Below, piece after piece: positions 23,281 to 29,937 of a DNA stretch of 30,045 nt. The stretch covers positions 1 to 30,045 of the forward strand of contig CABROZ010000015.1 of the NCBI GenBank assembly GCA_902472795.1, given 5' to 3'. Every line of letters begins with the position of its first letter. The first letter of the stretch is position 1. Source of the stretch: an uncultured Bacteroides sp. GTDB taxonomy: Bacteria > Bacteroidota > Bacteroidia > Bacteroidales > Bacteroidaceae. The notes under the pieces are model-generated. The model saw nothing but the letters and a program-made list of their open reading frames with translations, had not been told where the DNA came from and made no database searches. The position numbers and the translations under genes are program-made.

Positions 23281-24909
23281 ATGAACAAGAAAAACTACTC
23301 AATCCGTACGATTGTGCTGGCTCTGTTAGGAGCCTTGTCCTGGTTCCCGGCCAATGTGGCGCAGGCTGCCAATCCTTTCCTTCCTCTGTGGGAATACATC
23401 CCCGACGGTGAACCTTACGTGTTCGAAGATCCCGACCATCCGGGCAAGTATCGTGTTTATGTTTATGGTTCGCACGACTCCATGAAGACGGAGTACTGCG
23501 GACGCGAGCAGGTGGTGTGGTCGGCTCCGGTGGACGACCTGAACAACTGGCGCTACGACGGCATCATCTTCGAATCGAAGACCGACGCCCGCGGCAAATG
23601 GCTGAGTGCCGGCGGTGTGGGCGACGTGCTCTATGCGCCCGACGTGGTGGAAGTGAAAGACAAAAACGGGAAGAAGACGTATTATCTCTATCCGAACAAT
23701 CAGGCAGGCGGACGTAACGGCATGGTGGCCAAGGCCGACCGTCCCGACGGTCCTTTCCGGGTGTGCAACTGGAGCAAGCAGTCGCCCAAAGTGACGGACG
23801 GCATACTGGCTTTCGACCCCGCAGTGCTGGTCGATGACGACGGACGGGTATATGGTTATTGGGGCTTCGAGGAGTCGTGGGGTGCAGAGTTGGATCCGGC
23901 TACGATGGCTACCGTGAAACCCGGTACTCAGGCCGTGAAGGACATGGTGTCGAACTACAAACAGGACGGCGTGTTCCGCTTCTTCGAGGCATCGTCCATC
24001 CGTAAGATTAAGGATAAATATGTATTCATTTACAGCCGTTGGACGGCCGAAGGCGAATTCGGTTTCCCTGGCACCAATTATACGCTGGCCTATGCCTATA
24101 GCGACAATCCGCTGGGGCCGTTCACTTACGGCGGTACGCTGATCGACGGTCGCGGTCGCGATGTGGATGCCGATGGCAAGCCCATTCTGACAGCTACGCC
24201 GGGTGGAAATACGCATGGCAGTATCGTCGAAATCAATGGTCGCTGGTATGTGTTCTACCATCGTCAGTGTGGCACCAACGAGTTTGCCCGTCAGGCCATG
24301 GTGGCTCCTATCGAGGTAAAGGTGACTGAAGGAGCAGGCGGCAAGGTGGAGATCACGGAAGGAGAATACACCTCCGAAGGCTTCGAGACGGACGGGCTGA
24401 ATCCCTACAAACGCTATTCGGCCGGCATTGCCTGTTACTATACGGGGCCGCGTCCGGCTTATCAGAAGTGGCCCAACTTCTACTTCTCGGGTTCGTACGT
24501 GCAGCCCACCTATGGCGATGCCACGAACTTCGACGATCCCTACAACCTGCGTGTCAACAGCAATCCGGTAGTGAACAATACGGCAGGCTCCATCGTAGGC
24601 TACAAATACTTCAACTTCGATCTTCTCGATTCCAATAAGGATGTGGAACTGCTGCTCAGCCTTAAGCCGTTGGGTGTGGAGGGAACCATCGATGTCATGG
24701 TGGGCAGTCCCTGGACGAGTCGTGGCGGAGTGAAGGTTGGTACGCTGCGTCTCAGCAAAGATGCTCCGCAGCAGATTACCGAGATGCGTATCAGTGTCTC
24801 CAAGGCCAAGGAGTTCAAGGGCAAACAAGCATTGTACTTCGTCTTTTCGTCGCCCACGGCCGACCGCTCCCTCTGCGAGCTTCACAATCTGGTGTTTGCT
24901 AAACGTTGA
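23281..24909 (+). CDS. secreted family 43 glycoside hydrolase
   Basis: A 542-aa exported glycosidase. The signal peptide (about 1-29, cleavage after AQA, no lipobox Cys) supports this start; an in-frame ATG at 23242 would put 13 extra residues before it and coincides with the predicted transcription start. The five-bladed propeller domain (about 33-350) opens with LPLWEYIPDGEPYVFED (candidate base Asp42). It continues with APDVVEV, FDPAVLVDDDGRVYGYWG (Asp179, the pKa modulator), FFEASSIRK (Glu236, candidate acid) and TPGGNTHGSIVEINGRWYVFYHRQ. Residues about 390-540 are a beta-rich C-terminal domain, possibly carbohydrate-binding. Activity is probably alpha-L-arabinofuranosidase or beta-xylosidase on plant glycan side chains, not resolvable by eye. 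No SusC/SusD pair is adjacent, so it is not in an obvious polysaccharide utilisation locus. It ends just before two long palindromes. Confidence 0.88.
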   Translation: MNKKNYSIRTIVLALLGALSWFPANVAQAANPFLPLWEYIPDGEPYVFEDPDHPGKYRVYVYGSHDSMKTEYCGREQVVWSAPVDDLNNWRYDGIIFESKTDARGKWLSAGGVGDVLYAPDVVEVKDKNGKKTYYLYPNNQAGGRNGMVAKADRPDGPFRVCNWSKQSPKVTDGILAFDPAVLVDDDGRVYGYWGFEESWGAELDPATMATVKPGTQAVKDMVSNYKQDGVFRFFEASSIRKIKDKYVFIYSRWTAEGEFGFPGTNYTLAYAYSDNPLGPFTYGGTLIDGRGRDVDADGKPILTATPGGNTHGSIVEINGRWYVFYHRQCGTNEFARQAMVAPIEVKVTEGAGGKVEITEGEYTSEGFETDGLNPYKRYSAGIACYYTGPRPAYQKWPNFYFSGSYVQPTYGDATNFDDPYNLRVNSNPVVNNTAGSIVGYKYFNFDLLDSNKDVELLLSLKPLGVEGTIDVMVGSPWTSRGGVKVGTLRLSKDAPQQITEMRISVSKAKEFKGKQALYFVFSSPTADRSLCELHNLVFAKR

Positions 24910-24924
24910 CGCAGGGGCAATCAT

Positions 24925-24952
24925 GTAGAGACGCAAAATTTTGCGTCTCTAC
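24925..24952. repeat. 28-bp perfect palindrome, copy 1
   Basis: The left arm GTAGAGACGCAAAA is followed directly by its exact reverse complement, leaving no spacer. It lies 15 nt after the GH43 stop. The AAAATTTT centre within a GC-rich stem allows a hairpin, with T residues available on both strands, so it may terminate transcription in both directions. The motif looks like a dispersed palindrome, since a second copy lies about 50 bp further on. Confidence 0.85.
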
Positions 24953-25001
24953 CCTTTGCGCAGCCTTTCTATTGCTGTGTTTGTAGCTGTAGCGTGTTGG
25001 G

Positions 25002-25023
25002 GAGACGCAAAATTTTGCGTCTC
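25002..25023. repeat. 22-bp perfect palindrome, copy 2
   Basis: GAGACGCAAAA followed by its exact reverse complement: the same core as the palindrome at 24925-24952. The right-hand continuation CTCTACC matches copy 1; on the left, GGGGAGACG replaces GTAGAGACG, so this copy is slightly degraded. The two copies flank a 49-bp spacer. Confidence 0.85.
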
Positions 25024-25179
25024 TACCTGATGGATGTGGCTGTGGTTGAACCGGCATATTCCTGCCTGTTTTCTCTCTTCTTTGCCTCGTTTTATTGCAA
25101 AACAGATGAAATTTATTGTTTTTCGATAAATTTTTTCTGTTTTTCTTTTGTTTTCTCCTAAAATAGTCTTTCATTTGCA

Positions 25180-25213
25180 TATCGAAAAACGATAAATGAT
25201 TATCGAAAAACGA
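25180..25213. promoter_or_regulatory. paired operator-like repeats upstream of the cassette
   Basis: TATCG-AAAAA-CGATA (25180-25194) is a perfect inverted repeat, and TATCGAAAAACGA (25201-25213) is a second, one-sided copy. Their centres are 21 bp apart, two helical turns, so both sites face the same side of DNA. A third copy in reverse orientation, GTTTTTCGATA, is at 25118-25128. They sit 43-76 nt before the first cassette gene. The natural candidate ligand is the YozG-like HTH protein encoded in the cassette (27443-27652), which would give autoregulation. Confidence 0.6.
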
Positions 25214-25255
25214 AATTGAAAACAAAAAACATTATTTATTTAAACAGGTAGTAAT

Positions 25256-25402
25256 ATGAAGGCTTTGGTTATGACGGCGATTATAGCGGTAGCAGGACTG
25301 GTCAATGTAATTGCCATCAATGCATGGCAGCAAGGCAAAGGCCATGCGGGGGTAAAAGTGGGACAGAGTAAAGGCTACGTACAGCTGTTGGTTGTAAAGT
25401 AA
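25256..25402 (+). CDS. 48-aa hydrophobic small protein, uncharacterised
   Basis: ATG at 25256, TAA at 25400-25402. The first ~22 residues (MKALVMTAIIAVAGLVNVIA) form a hydrophobic segment with one Lys in front, either a signal peptide or a single membrane helix. The remaining ~26 residues are small, Gly/Lys-rich and end in hydrophobic residues (QLLVVK). An AGG lies about 9 nt before the ATG. It is the first gene after the operator-like repeats and is followed 67 nt later by a CPBP-type membrane protease gene. Possible roles include a secreted or processed peptide handled by the cassette's membrane proteins, or a small membrane regulator. I recognise no family. A translated gene is supported by context and composition rather than homology. 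Confidence 0.6.
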   Translation: MKALVMTAIIAVAGLVNVIAINAWQQGKGHAGVKVGQSKGYVQLLVVK

Positions 25403-25469
25403 GTGCTTCGTAACGGATTAAAGTAATAATTGTGTTTTTACAGACATCACTTAAAAAGGAAGAACGACA

Positions 25470-26267
25470 ATGAAGACAGCGATAAAATTGGCATTGATTT
25501 ATTTTCTGATGCAGATATTGGGCGCACTGACCGCAGGCCCGTTCTGTATGCTTTATGTCTATATCACAACCGGCAGCATGGATGCGGAAGTGGCGCAGAA
25601 GCTGACTGTGGCTCCGACCCTGTTGTTGGGAATCGTTTACATGATGCTTTATTTGTGGAGAAAAGGCCACTTGGACGATGACGGGCTGATGTATTCGCTT
25701 ACTACTCCGTCTTGCCTGACGTGGAGTCTGCTGGCCGGTGTGGCCGGTCTTTTCCTGACCGACGCGCTGGTGTCGCAAATGGGTTTTCTGCCTGACCTGA
25801 TGAAGCAGACGTTCGACGCGCTGCAGTCCGGCTGGTTGGGTATTCTTTGCATCGCCGTGTTAGGGCCGATATTGGAAGAACTGCTCTACCGTGGAGCCAT
25901 TACGAAAACCCTGTTGCAGAAGTATGCTCCGACCAAGGCGATTCTGATTTCGGGTTTACTTTTCGGCATTGTCCATATCAATCCTGTTCAGGTGGTCAGT
26001 GCAGCGCTGATAGGCATTCTGCTGGCTTGGCTTTACTGGCGTACGCGGAGTCTGGTGGCCTGCATCCTGATTCATATTCTGAACAACAGCCTCTCGGTTT
26101 TCCTCAGTCTGAACTATCCCGAGGCCGGCAGCATGACCGAACTGTTAGGTACACCGTTGGTGGTGGCTGTGACGGTTGTGGCGCTTGTCCTGTTCCTCCT
26201 TTCGGTGAAGAAACTGAGTGCCTTTCAACTTTTTGCAACGAAAACAACAACAGATAACAAGCTATGA
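25470..26267 (+). CDS. CPBP-family intramembrane glutamic endopeptidase (Abi/Rce1-like)
   Basis: A 265-aa polytopic inner-membrane protein with about seven to eight hydrophobic segments. Catalytic CPBP motifs are intact: EELLYR with Glu136/Glu137 and Arg141, FGIVH with His169, and HILNN with His202 and Asn206. Relatives include CAAX-prenyl protease Rce1, bacteriocin self-immunity and maturation proteins, and MroQ-type peptide-processing proteases. AAAGGAAG lies upstream of the ATG. The neighbouring 48-aa hydrophobic peptide is an obvious candidate substrate or partner (inference). Its stop overlaps the start of the first DUF2975 gene by four bases (ATGA), so they are coupled. Confidence 0.92.
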   Translation: MKTAIKLALIYFLMQILGALTAGPFCMLYVYITTGSMDAEVAQKLTVAPTLLLGIVYMMLYLWRKGHLDDDGLMYSLTTPSCLTWSLLAGVAGLFLTDALVSQMGFLPDLMKQTFDALQSGWLGILCIAVLGPILEELLYRGAITKTLLQKYAPTKAILISGLLFGIVHINPVQVVSAALIGILLAWLYWRTRSLVACILIHILNNSLSVFLSLNYPEAGSMTELLGTPLVVAVTVVALVLFLLSVKKLSAFQLFATKTTTDNKL

Positions 26268-26947
26268 AAAGAAGACTGAACATACTTTGTGCCATCGTCC
26301 TGTTGTTGATGAGCTGGTCGGTAGGCGTGTCGCTCTACTACATGGGGTTAGGTATGACAAAAGGCGTCCAGATGGGATTGGATGCTGCGCGCGAAATGGA
26401 GGAAGGTAAAAGCAGTGTCAAACTGGAAGAGGTGAACAACATGAGAACCGTCTCTTTGCTTCCCAAACTCCTGAGTGAATGGAAGGGAGAGTTTTTCACC
26501 GACTCGATACGCAACGAGAAGACGGGTCGCTACGTCCCGATGGCCTACTCGAACCTGATGATCAGTGTGCCGGTGGAGACACCCGTTTGGCAGAAGGTCG
26601 TATCTACGGTGATGGGGTTCCTGGTGCTGGTGGCCAACGTCTGGGCATTGGTGCTGTTCATCCGCATCGTGGTGTCGGTCAACCGTTCGGATATCTTCAA
26701 CTGGCGCAACGTCCGTCGCCTGCGTCGTTTGGGCATTCTGCTCATCGTAGGTTTTGTCTGCGTCCTGTTGCCCGAATACATGGCGCTTTGCAACCTGCGC
26801 GAGGTGTTCTCATTAGAGTCTTACGAGCTGATACTTTCCGATTCGGTCAAGGTGACCAATCTGTTGTTGGGACTGATTTCCCTCATTGTGGCCGAAGTCT
26901 TTGCCATCGGGCTGAAGATGAAGGAGGAGCAGGATTTGACTATATAA
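26264..26947 (+). CDS. DUF2975 membrane protein, copy 1
   Basis: A 227-aa membrane protein with four predicted segments (about 7-27, 113-136, 155-175, 197-217) and an extracytoplasmic loop of ~85 residues between the first two. It ends in the cytoplasmic tail GLKMKEEQDLTI, a DUF2975 hallmark shared with the next gene. DUF2975 proteins commonly occur next to a small YozG-type HTH gene, as in Bacillus yoaS-yozG; biochemical function is unknown. It starts within the CPBP stop (ATGA overlap), and its own stop is followed by AAAGGAGG at 26946-26953, serving the next gene. The large loop makes it longer than typical (about 160 aa). Confidence 0.85.
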   Translation: MKRRLNILCAIVLLLMSWSVGVSLYYMGLGMTKGVQMGLDAAREMEEGKSSVKLEEVNNMRTVSLLPKLLSEWKGEFFTDSIRNEKTGRYVPMAYSNLMISVPVETPVWQKVVSTVMGFLVLVANVWALVLFIRIVVSVNRSDIFNWRNVRRLRRLGILLIVGFVCVLLPEYMALCNLREVFSLESYELILSDSVKVTNLLLGLISLIVAEVFAIGLKMKEEQDLTI

Positions 26948-26962
26948 AGGAGGAATAAAGAT

Positions 26963-27433
26963 ATGAAAGGGATTTTCGGAATAAAGAAGAATTCGAAGGA
27001 AGAACTGGAGTTTGTGATGTTTTGTCTGATGATAGTATGTGTCAGCTGTCTGCTTTTCGTCTTTTTTCGTAATCTGAATTTATGCTACGATTTGGGGAAG
27101 GACGATACCGACAACTTGATTGTGAAGCTGCTACCCGAGAATGTGACGCTGATGGCGATGGCCGTATGCAGTGTGCTTATTTATCTGATGCTGCGTAACG
27201 TGAAGAAAGGGCAGGTCTTTACCAAGCTAAATTCAGATTTTATTATGGCCATTGGGGTAGTGCTGGAGTGTAATGGTATCTTGCAGATGGTCCTCAATGC
27301 TTTTTTGTCTGATGCTGTGGGTGGAAACACCATTCCGATGGTTTATCTGTTACTGGGTGTCTTCTTCCTGTTCATAGCCTGCCTGTTCAAAGTCGGCATA
27401 CGGATGCAGGAGGAGCAGGACTTAACCATTTAA
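26963..27433 (+). CDS. DUF2975 membrane protein, copy 2
   Basis: A 156-aa membrane protein with four predicted segments (about 16-36, 60-77, 92-112, 124-146) and the C-terminal tail GIRMQEEQDLTI, nearly the same as copy 1 (KMKEEQDLTI). The two genes look like diverged paralogues that may form a heteromer. AAAGGAGG at 26946-26953 is 9 nt before the ATG, an unusually strong ribosome-binding site for this genome type. It lies 9 nt before the HTH gene start, in the same arrangement as yoaS-yozG pairs elsewhere. Function is unknown; membrane sensing linked to the HTH protein is an inference from context. Confidence 0.87.
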   Translation: MKGIFGIKKNSKEELEFVMFCLMIVCVSCLLFVFFRNLNLCYDLGKDDTDNLIVKLLPENVTLMAMAVCSVLIYLMLRNVKKGQVFTKLNSDFIMAIGVVLECNGILQMVLNAFLSDAVGGNTIPMVYLLLGVFFLFIACLFKVGIRMQEEQDLTI

Positions 27434-27442
27434 ACTTTGCCT

Positions 27443-27652
27443 ATGCCGATAGTAGTGAATTTAGATATAATGATGGCCCGCCGGAAGATTTCTTTGGGCG
27501 AGCTGGCCGAGAAGATAGACATCACTCCCGCCAACCTTTCCATCCTAAAGACGGGTAAGGCAAAAGCCATCCGTTTCTCTACCCTCGAAGCCATTTGCAA
27601 GGTACTCGACTGCCAGCCGGGAGATATTCTGGAATACAGAGAGGAGGAATAG
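27443..27652 (+). CDS. YozG-like Cro/C1-type HTH regulator
   Basis: A 69-aa protein that is almost entirely a Cro/C1 helix-turn-helix domain: ISLGELAEKIDITPANLSILKTGKAKAIRFSTL spans helices 2-4, and the tail ICKVLDCQPGDILEY is typical of the YozG group. It has no ligand-binding domain. The start is the ATG at 27443; a TTG at 27437 would add only two residues. It lies 9 nt after the second DUF2975 gene and 3 nt before the MutS-like gene, whose AGGAGG (27642-27647) lies within the end of this gene. Likely a DNA-binding regulator of its own cassette, with TATCGAAAAACGATA-type sites at 25180-25213 as candidate operators. Confidence 0.92.
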   Translation: MPIVVNLDIMMARRKISLGELAEKIDITPANLSILKTGKAKAIRFSTLEAICKVLDCQPGDILEYREEE

Positions 27653-27655
27653 GCG

Positions 27656-29179
27656 ATGGGAACGGCCGATGAAGAAAAGATGCTTTACTTCCGTCATCGT
27701 TCGGCGACGGATAAGGAGGAACTGTTGTCTGACAAAACCTGGGACGACCTGAACGGCGAAGCGCTCTTTGCCCGTGTGGACAGGACTTCGTCGGCTATTG
27801 GCAGACAGTATCTTTACAGCCTGTTGCGCTACGACCGTGTGTCCGGCGTCAGTCGCTGTGAAGAAGTGGTGGACGGTTTCACGGCAGATAAAACTTTGCG
27901 CGAGGAGGTACGGCAGTTGTTACGTAAATTGGATACTTCCGATGCTTATCGCGTGATTGAACTGATTGACGAAAAGAAAGTGTTGCCTTTTGGCTGGCCG
28001 GTGGGTTGGCTTTATGTGATGCAACTGCTTCCCATTCTGTTTTTAGGTTTGCTTTATCTGACTTCATCTCCTTGGTTTATAGGATTGTTGTCGGTTTCGC
28101 TCATGGGAAACCTGTGGCTGCACTATCGCAACAAGTCGTGGATGCAGATCTATTTCTTTTCTATTCCCTGTCTTTGGCGTTTGTTGAAGCAGAGCGAAAA
28201 GTTGTTGAAGTATCCCTTTGCTCGCATTGTCGATGCTGATATAGCCGGTACGTTGCAGGTGTTGAGCCCGTTGCAGGAAAAATTGTCAGCTTTCCGTTTT
28301 CATGTCCGGTTGGAGAGCGATGCGGCTCTGCTGGCATGGCTGCTGGTTGAGGTGCTGAATATCATATTCTTGCGTGAAGTTATTTTCGTGACAAAGGTTT
28401 TCCGTTTGCTGGAGGGCAGACGCGAGGCACTTCATTCTGTTTTCTGTTTTTTGGGGATGGTCGATGTGCTTTGTTCGGTGTCAGTGTTGCGCGATGAGCT
28501 TCCTTACCATACTCGTCTAAATACCTGCAAGGAGGGGGAAAGGTTCCATGCCGACGGACTGTATCATCCGTTGGTGGAAGATTGCGTGTCCAACAGTCTG
28601 ACACTTTGCGGGCAATCGGTATTGATTACAGGCTCTAACATGTCGGGAAAGACCACCTTTATCCGTGCTGTTGGTGTCAGTGTGCTGTGTGGTAAGGCAT
28701 TGGATACCTGCTTTGCCGAGGCTTTCTGCCTGTTACCTGATACGAAACTTCATTCGGCTATCCATGTGGAGGACGATCTGATGGCCGGGCGCAGCCTGTT
28801 CCTCCAAGAAGTGCAGACGATGAAAGAGATGTTGGCACAGAGCAAACAAGGCAGCTGCCTTTTTCTGTTGGACGAACTTTTCAAGGGAACCAATACTACC
28901 GAAAGGATTGCCATCGCAAAGGCTGTACTTGCTGCGCTGGCTACCCAAAGAAACATCGTTTTCGCATCTACGCACGACATCGAACTGGCCAGCCTGCTTG
29001 CCGGACAATACAGCCTCTACCATTTTTGCGAAACCATTTCCGACGATAAGTTATCTTTCGACTATCTGCTGAAACCCGGCCCCGTGACCGAACGCAATGC
29101 CATACGTATCATCGAGCTGTACGGTTATCCTGCGGAAGTAGTGGAGGAGGCGCGCCGGTGGGCGGAAGGAGGTGACTAA
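27656..29179 (+). CDS. membrane-anchored MutS-family ATPase
   Basis: A 507-aa protein combining a MutS-type ATPase with membrane segments. N-terminal residues 28-100 resemble the MutS core (DLNGEALFARVDRTSSAIGRQYLYSLLR). Two adjacent hydrophobic segments (about 116-136 and 139-156) and perhaps a third (about 225-245) follow. The MutS domain V is intact: Walker A TGSNMSGKTTF (Lys332), Walker B LFLLDELFKGTNTTER (Asp406, Glu407), and the STHD switch ASTHDIEL. Mismatch-recognition domain I is absent, so it is not a canonical repair MutS. Relatives in Bacteroidetes are annotated MutS-related proteins of unknown role. It is last in the cassette, 3 nt after the HTH gene, with AGGAGG 8 nt upstream. 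Its end overlaps the convergent gene by four bases with no terminator between. Confidence 0.9.
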   Translation: MGTADEEKMLYFRHRSATDKEELLSDKTWDDLNGEALFARVDRTSSAIGRQYLYSLLRYDRVSGVSRCEEVVDGFTADKTLREEVRQLLRKLDTSDAYRVIELIDEKKVLPFGWPVGWLYVMQLLPILFLGLLYLTSSPWFIGLLSVSLMGNLWLHYRNKSWMQIYFFSIPCLWRLLKQSEKLLKYPFARIVDADIAGTLQVLSPLQEKLSAFRFHVRLESDAALLAWLLVEVLNIIFLREVIFVTKVFRLLEGRREALHSVFCFLGMVDVLCSVSVLRDELPYHTRLNTCKEGERFHADGLYHPLVEDCVSNSLTLCGQSVLITGSNMSGKTTFIRAVGVSVLCGKALDTCFAEAFCLLPDTKLHSAIHVEDDLMAGRSLFLQEVQTMKEMLAQSKQGSCLFLLDELFKGTNTTERIAIAKAVLAALATQRNIVFASTHDIELASLLAGQYSLYHFCETISDDKLSFDYLLKPGPVTERNAIRIIELYGYPAEVVEEARRWAEGGD

Positions 29180-29937
29180 GGGTATAATTGCTGGTATTTC
29201 TGAATAGAAAAATTAAAATGCTGTTGTCCCGTTTCCAGTAGTTTGCGAATATTTGCTATTCTTGTTTCTCTGCCTTTCGTCATTTGGGAATAGGTATCAA
29301 TAATCAGCAGTTCGGGTTTGTGTGATACTTCTTTTATGATAGGTTCGCCAGTCCATATGCCTATTCTCTTTTTGATTTGCAGTATTTTCTGGTAGTAACA
29401 GATAATTTCTTCCTGATAGCTATTGATGAAATCGTGATATTTCTTCATTTGCGCTATGATTTCAGGCTGATTGTCTAAGTGCCTGAGCCGGCTGTCGGTG
29501 ATAAGTTTCAGCTCTACGAAAAACAATGCCTGATGTTTCAACTCTACTAAGTCGATACGCATGGTTTTCCTTCCTTCGGTCTGATGAGCCAGTTCAGAAT
29601 CAATGTAGCGGTTTCTGTTGCACAGTATCAATTCTCCTTGCACAATTTTCTCACTGGATATATGGATGTTCTTCCGGTTGTTTACGTCTTCTTGTGCAGG
29701 AAGTTTGTGATATACTTGGTTAATTCTTCTTTTTATTGCTTCCAATCCTTCTTGACTTTGGAACAATTCTTGGCAATCATAGTAGTTGGAGGTTATAGTC
29801 TGCCCTTTTGTATTGAAGTTGTCAGTCGTGTATTTTTTATGTATTTCTGCTACTGTATGGCCATTCGTCCATTGGATAAGGGCTACGCATCCGCCATAAT
29901 AATAGACATTGATATAATTGTCTTTGCGTACTTCCAC
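29176..29937 (-). CDS. PD-(D/E)xK nuclease-like protein, 5' end uncertain, possibly broken
   Basis: The frame from GTG at 29937 gives 253 aa. A nuclease-like core is suggested by Glu102, Asp129 in MRIDLVEL and Glu142-x-Lys144 in FFVELK, the D...ExK pattern of the PD-(D/E)xK fold; no signal peptide or membrane segment is seen. The same frame stays open for 28 more codons upstream, to an amber TAG at 30024-30022, and that extension (WLLWKALEEKPLWWRN, then ILNDPELY) reads like genuine protein continuing into VEVRKDNYINVYYYGG. It contains no ATG, GTG or TTG. So either translation starts at GTG 29937, or the original start is beyond the window and the TAG is a nonsense mutation. It is AT-richer than neighbouring genes, consistent with transfer. 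It overlaps the MutS-like gene tail to tail. Confidence 0.65.
   Translation of the reverse strand: MEVRKDNYINVYYYGGCVALIQWTNGHTVAEIHKKYTTDNFNTKGQTITSNYYDCQELFQSQEGLEAIKRRINQVYHKLPAQEDVNNRKNIHISSEKIVQGELILCNRNRYIDSELAHQTEGRKTMRIDLVELKHQALFFVELKLITDSRLRHLDNQPEIIAQMKKYHDFINSYQEEIICYYQKILQIKKRIGIWTGEPIIKEVSHKPELLIIDTYSQMTKGRETRIANIRKLLETGQQHFNFSIQKYQQLYP

Larger units (their letters stand above)
24910..25255. other. GH43-cassette intergenic region
   Basis: This gene-free 346-bp stretch holds two long perfect palindromes (24925-24952 and 25002-25023), a 49-bp spacer between them without ORF character, then an AT-rich leader with three TATCGAAAAAC motifs (25118-25128, 25180-25194, 25201-25213). 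I find no exact TAnnTTTG box for the downstream cassette. Confidence 0.7.

Noticed and set aside
23326..24936. 536-aa open frame on the minus strand, fully antisense to the GH43 gene
   Set aside because: The plus-strand frame has a signal peptide and GH43 motifs. The antisense frame is rich in His/Arg/Val runs with no domain, as expected for a shadow of GC-rich coding sequence.
27656..29179. Canonical mismatch-repair mutS
   Set aside because: It lacks domain I (mismatch binding), is much shorter than MutS (~860 aa) and contains membrane segments.
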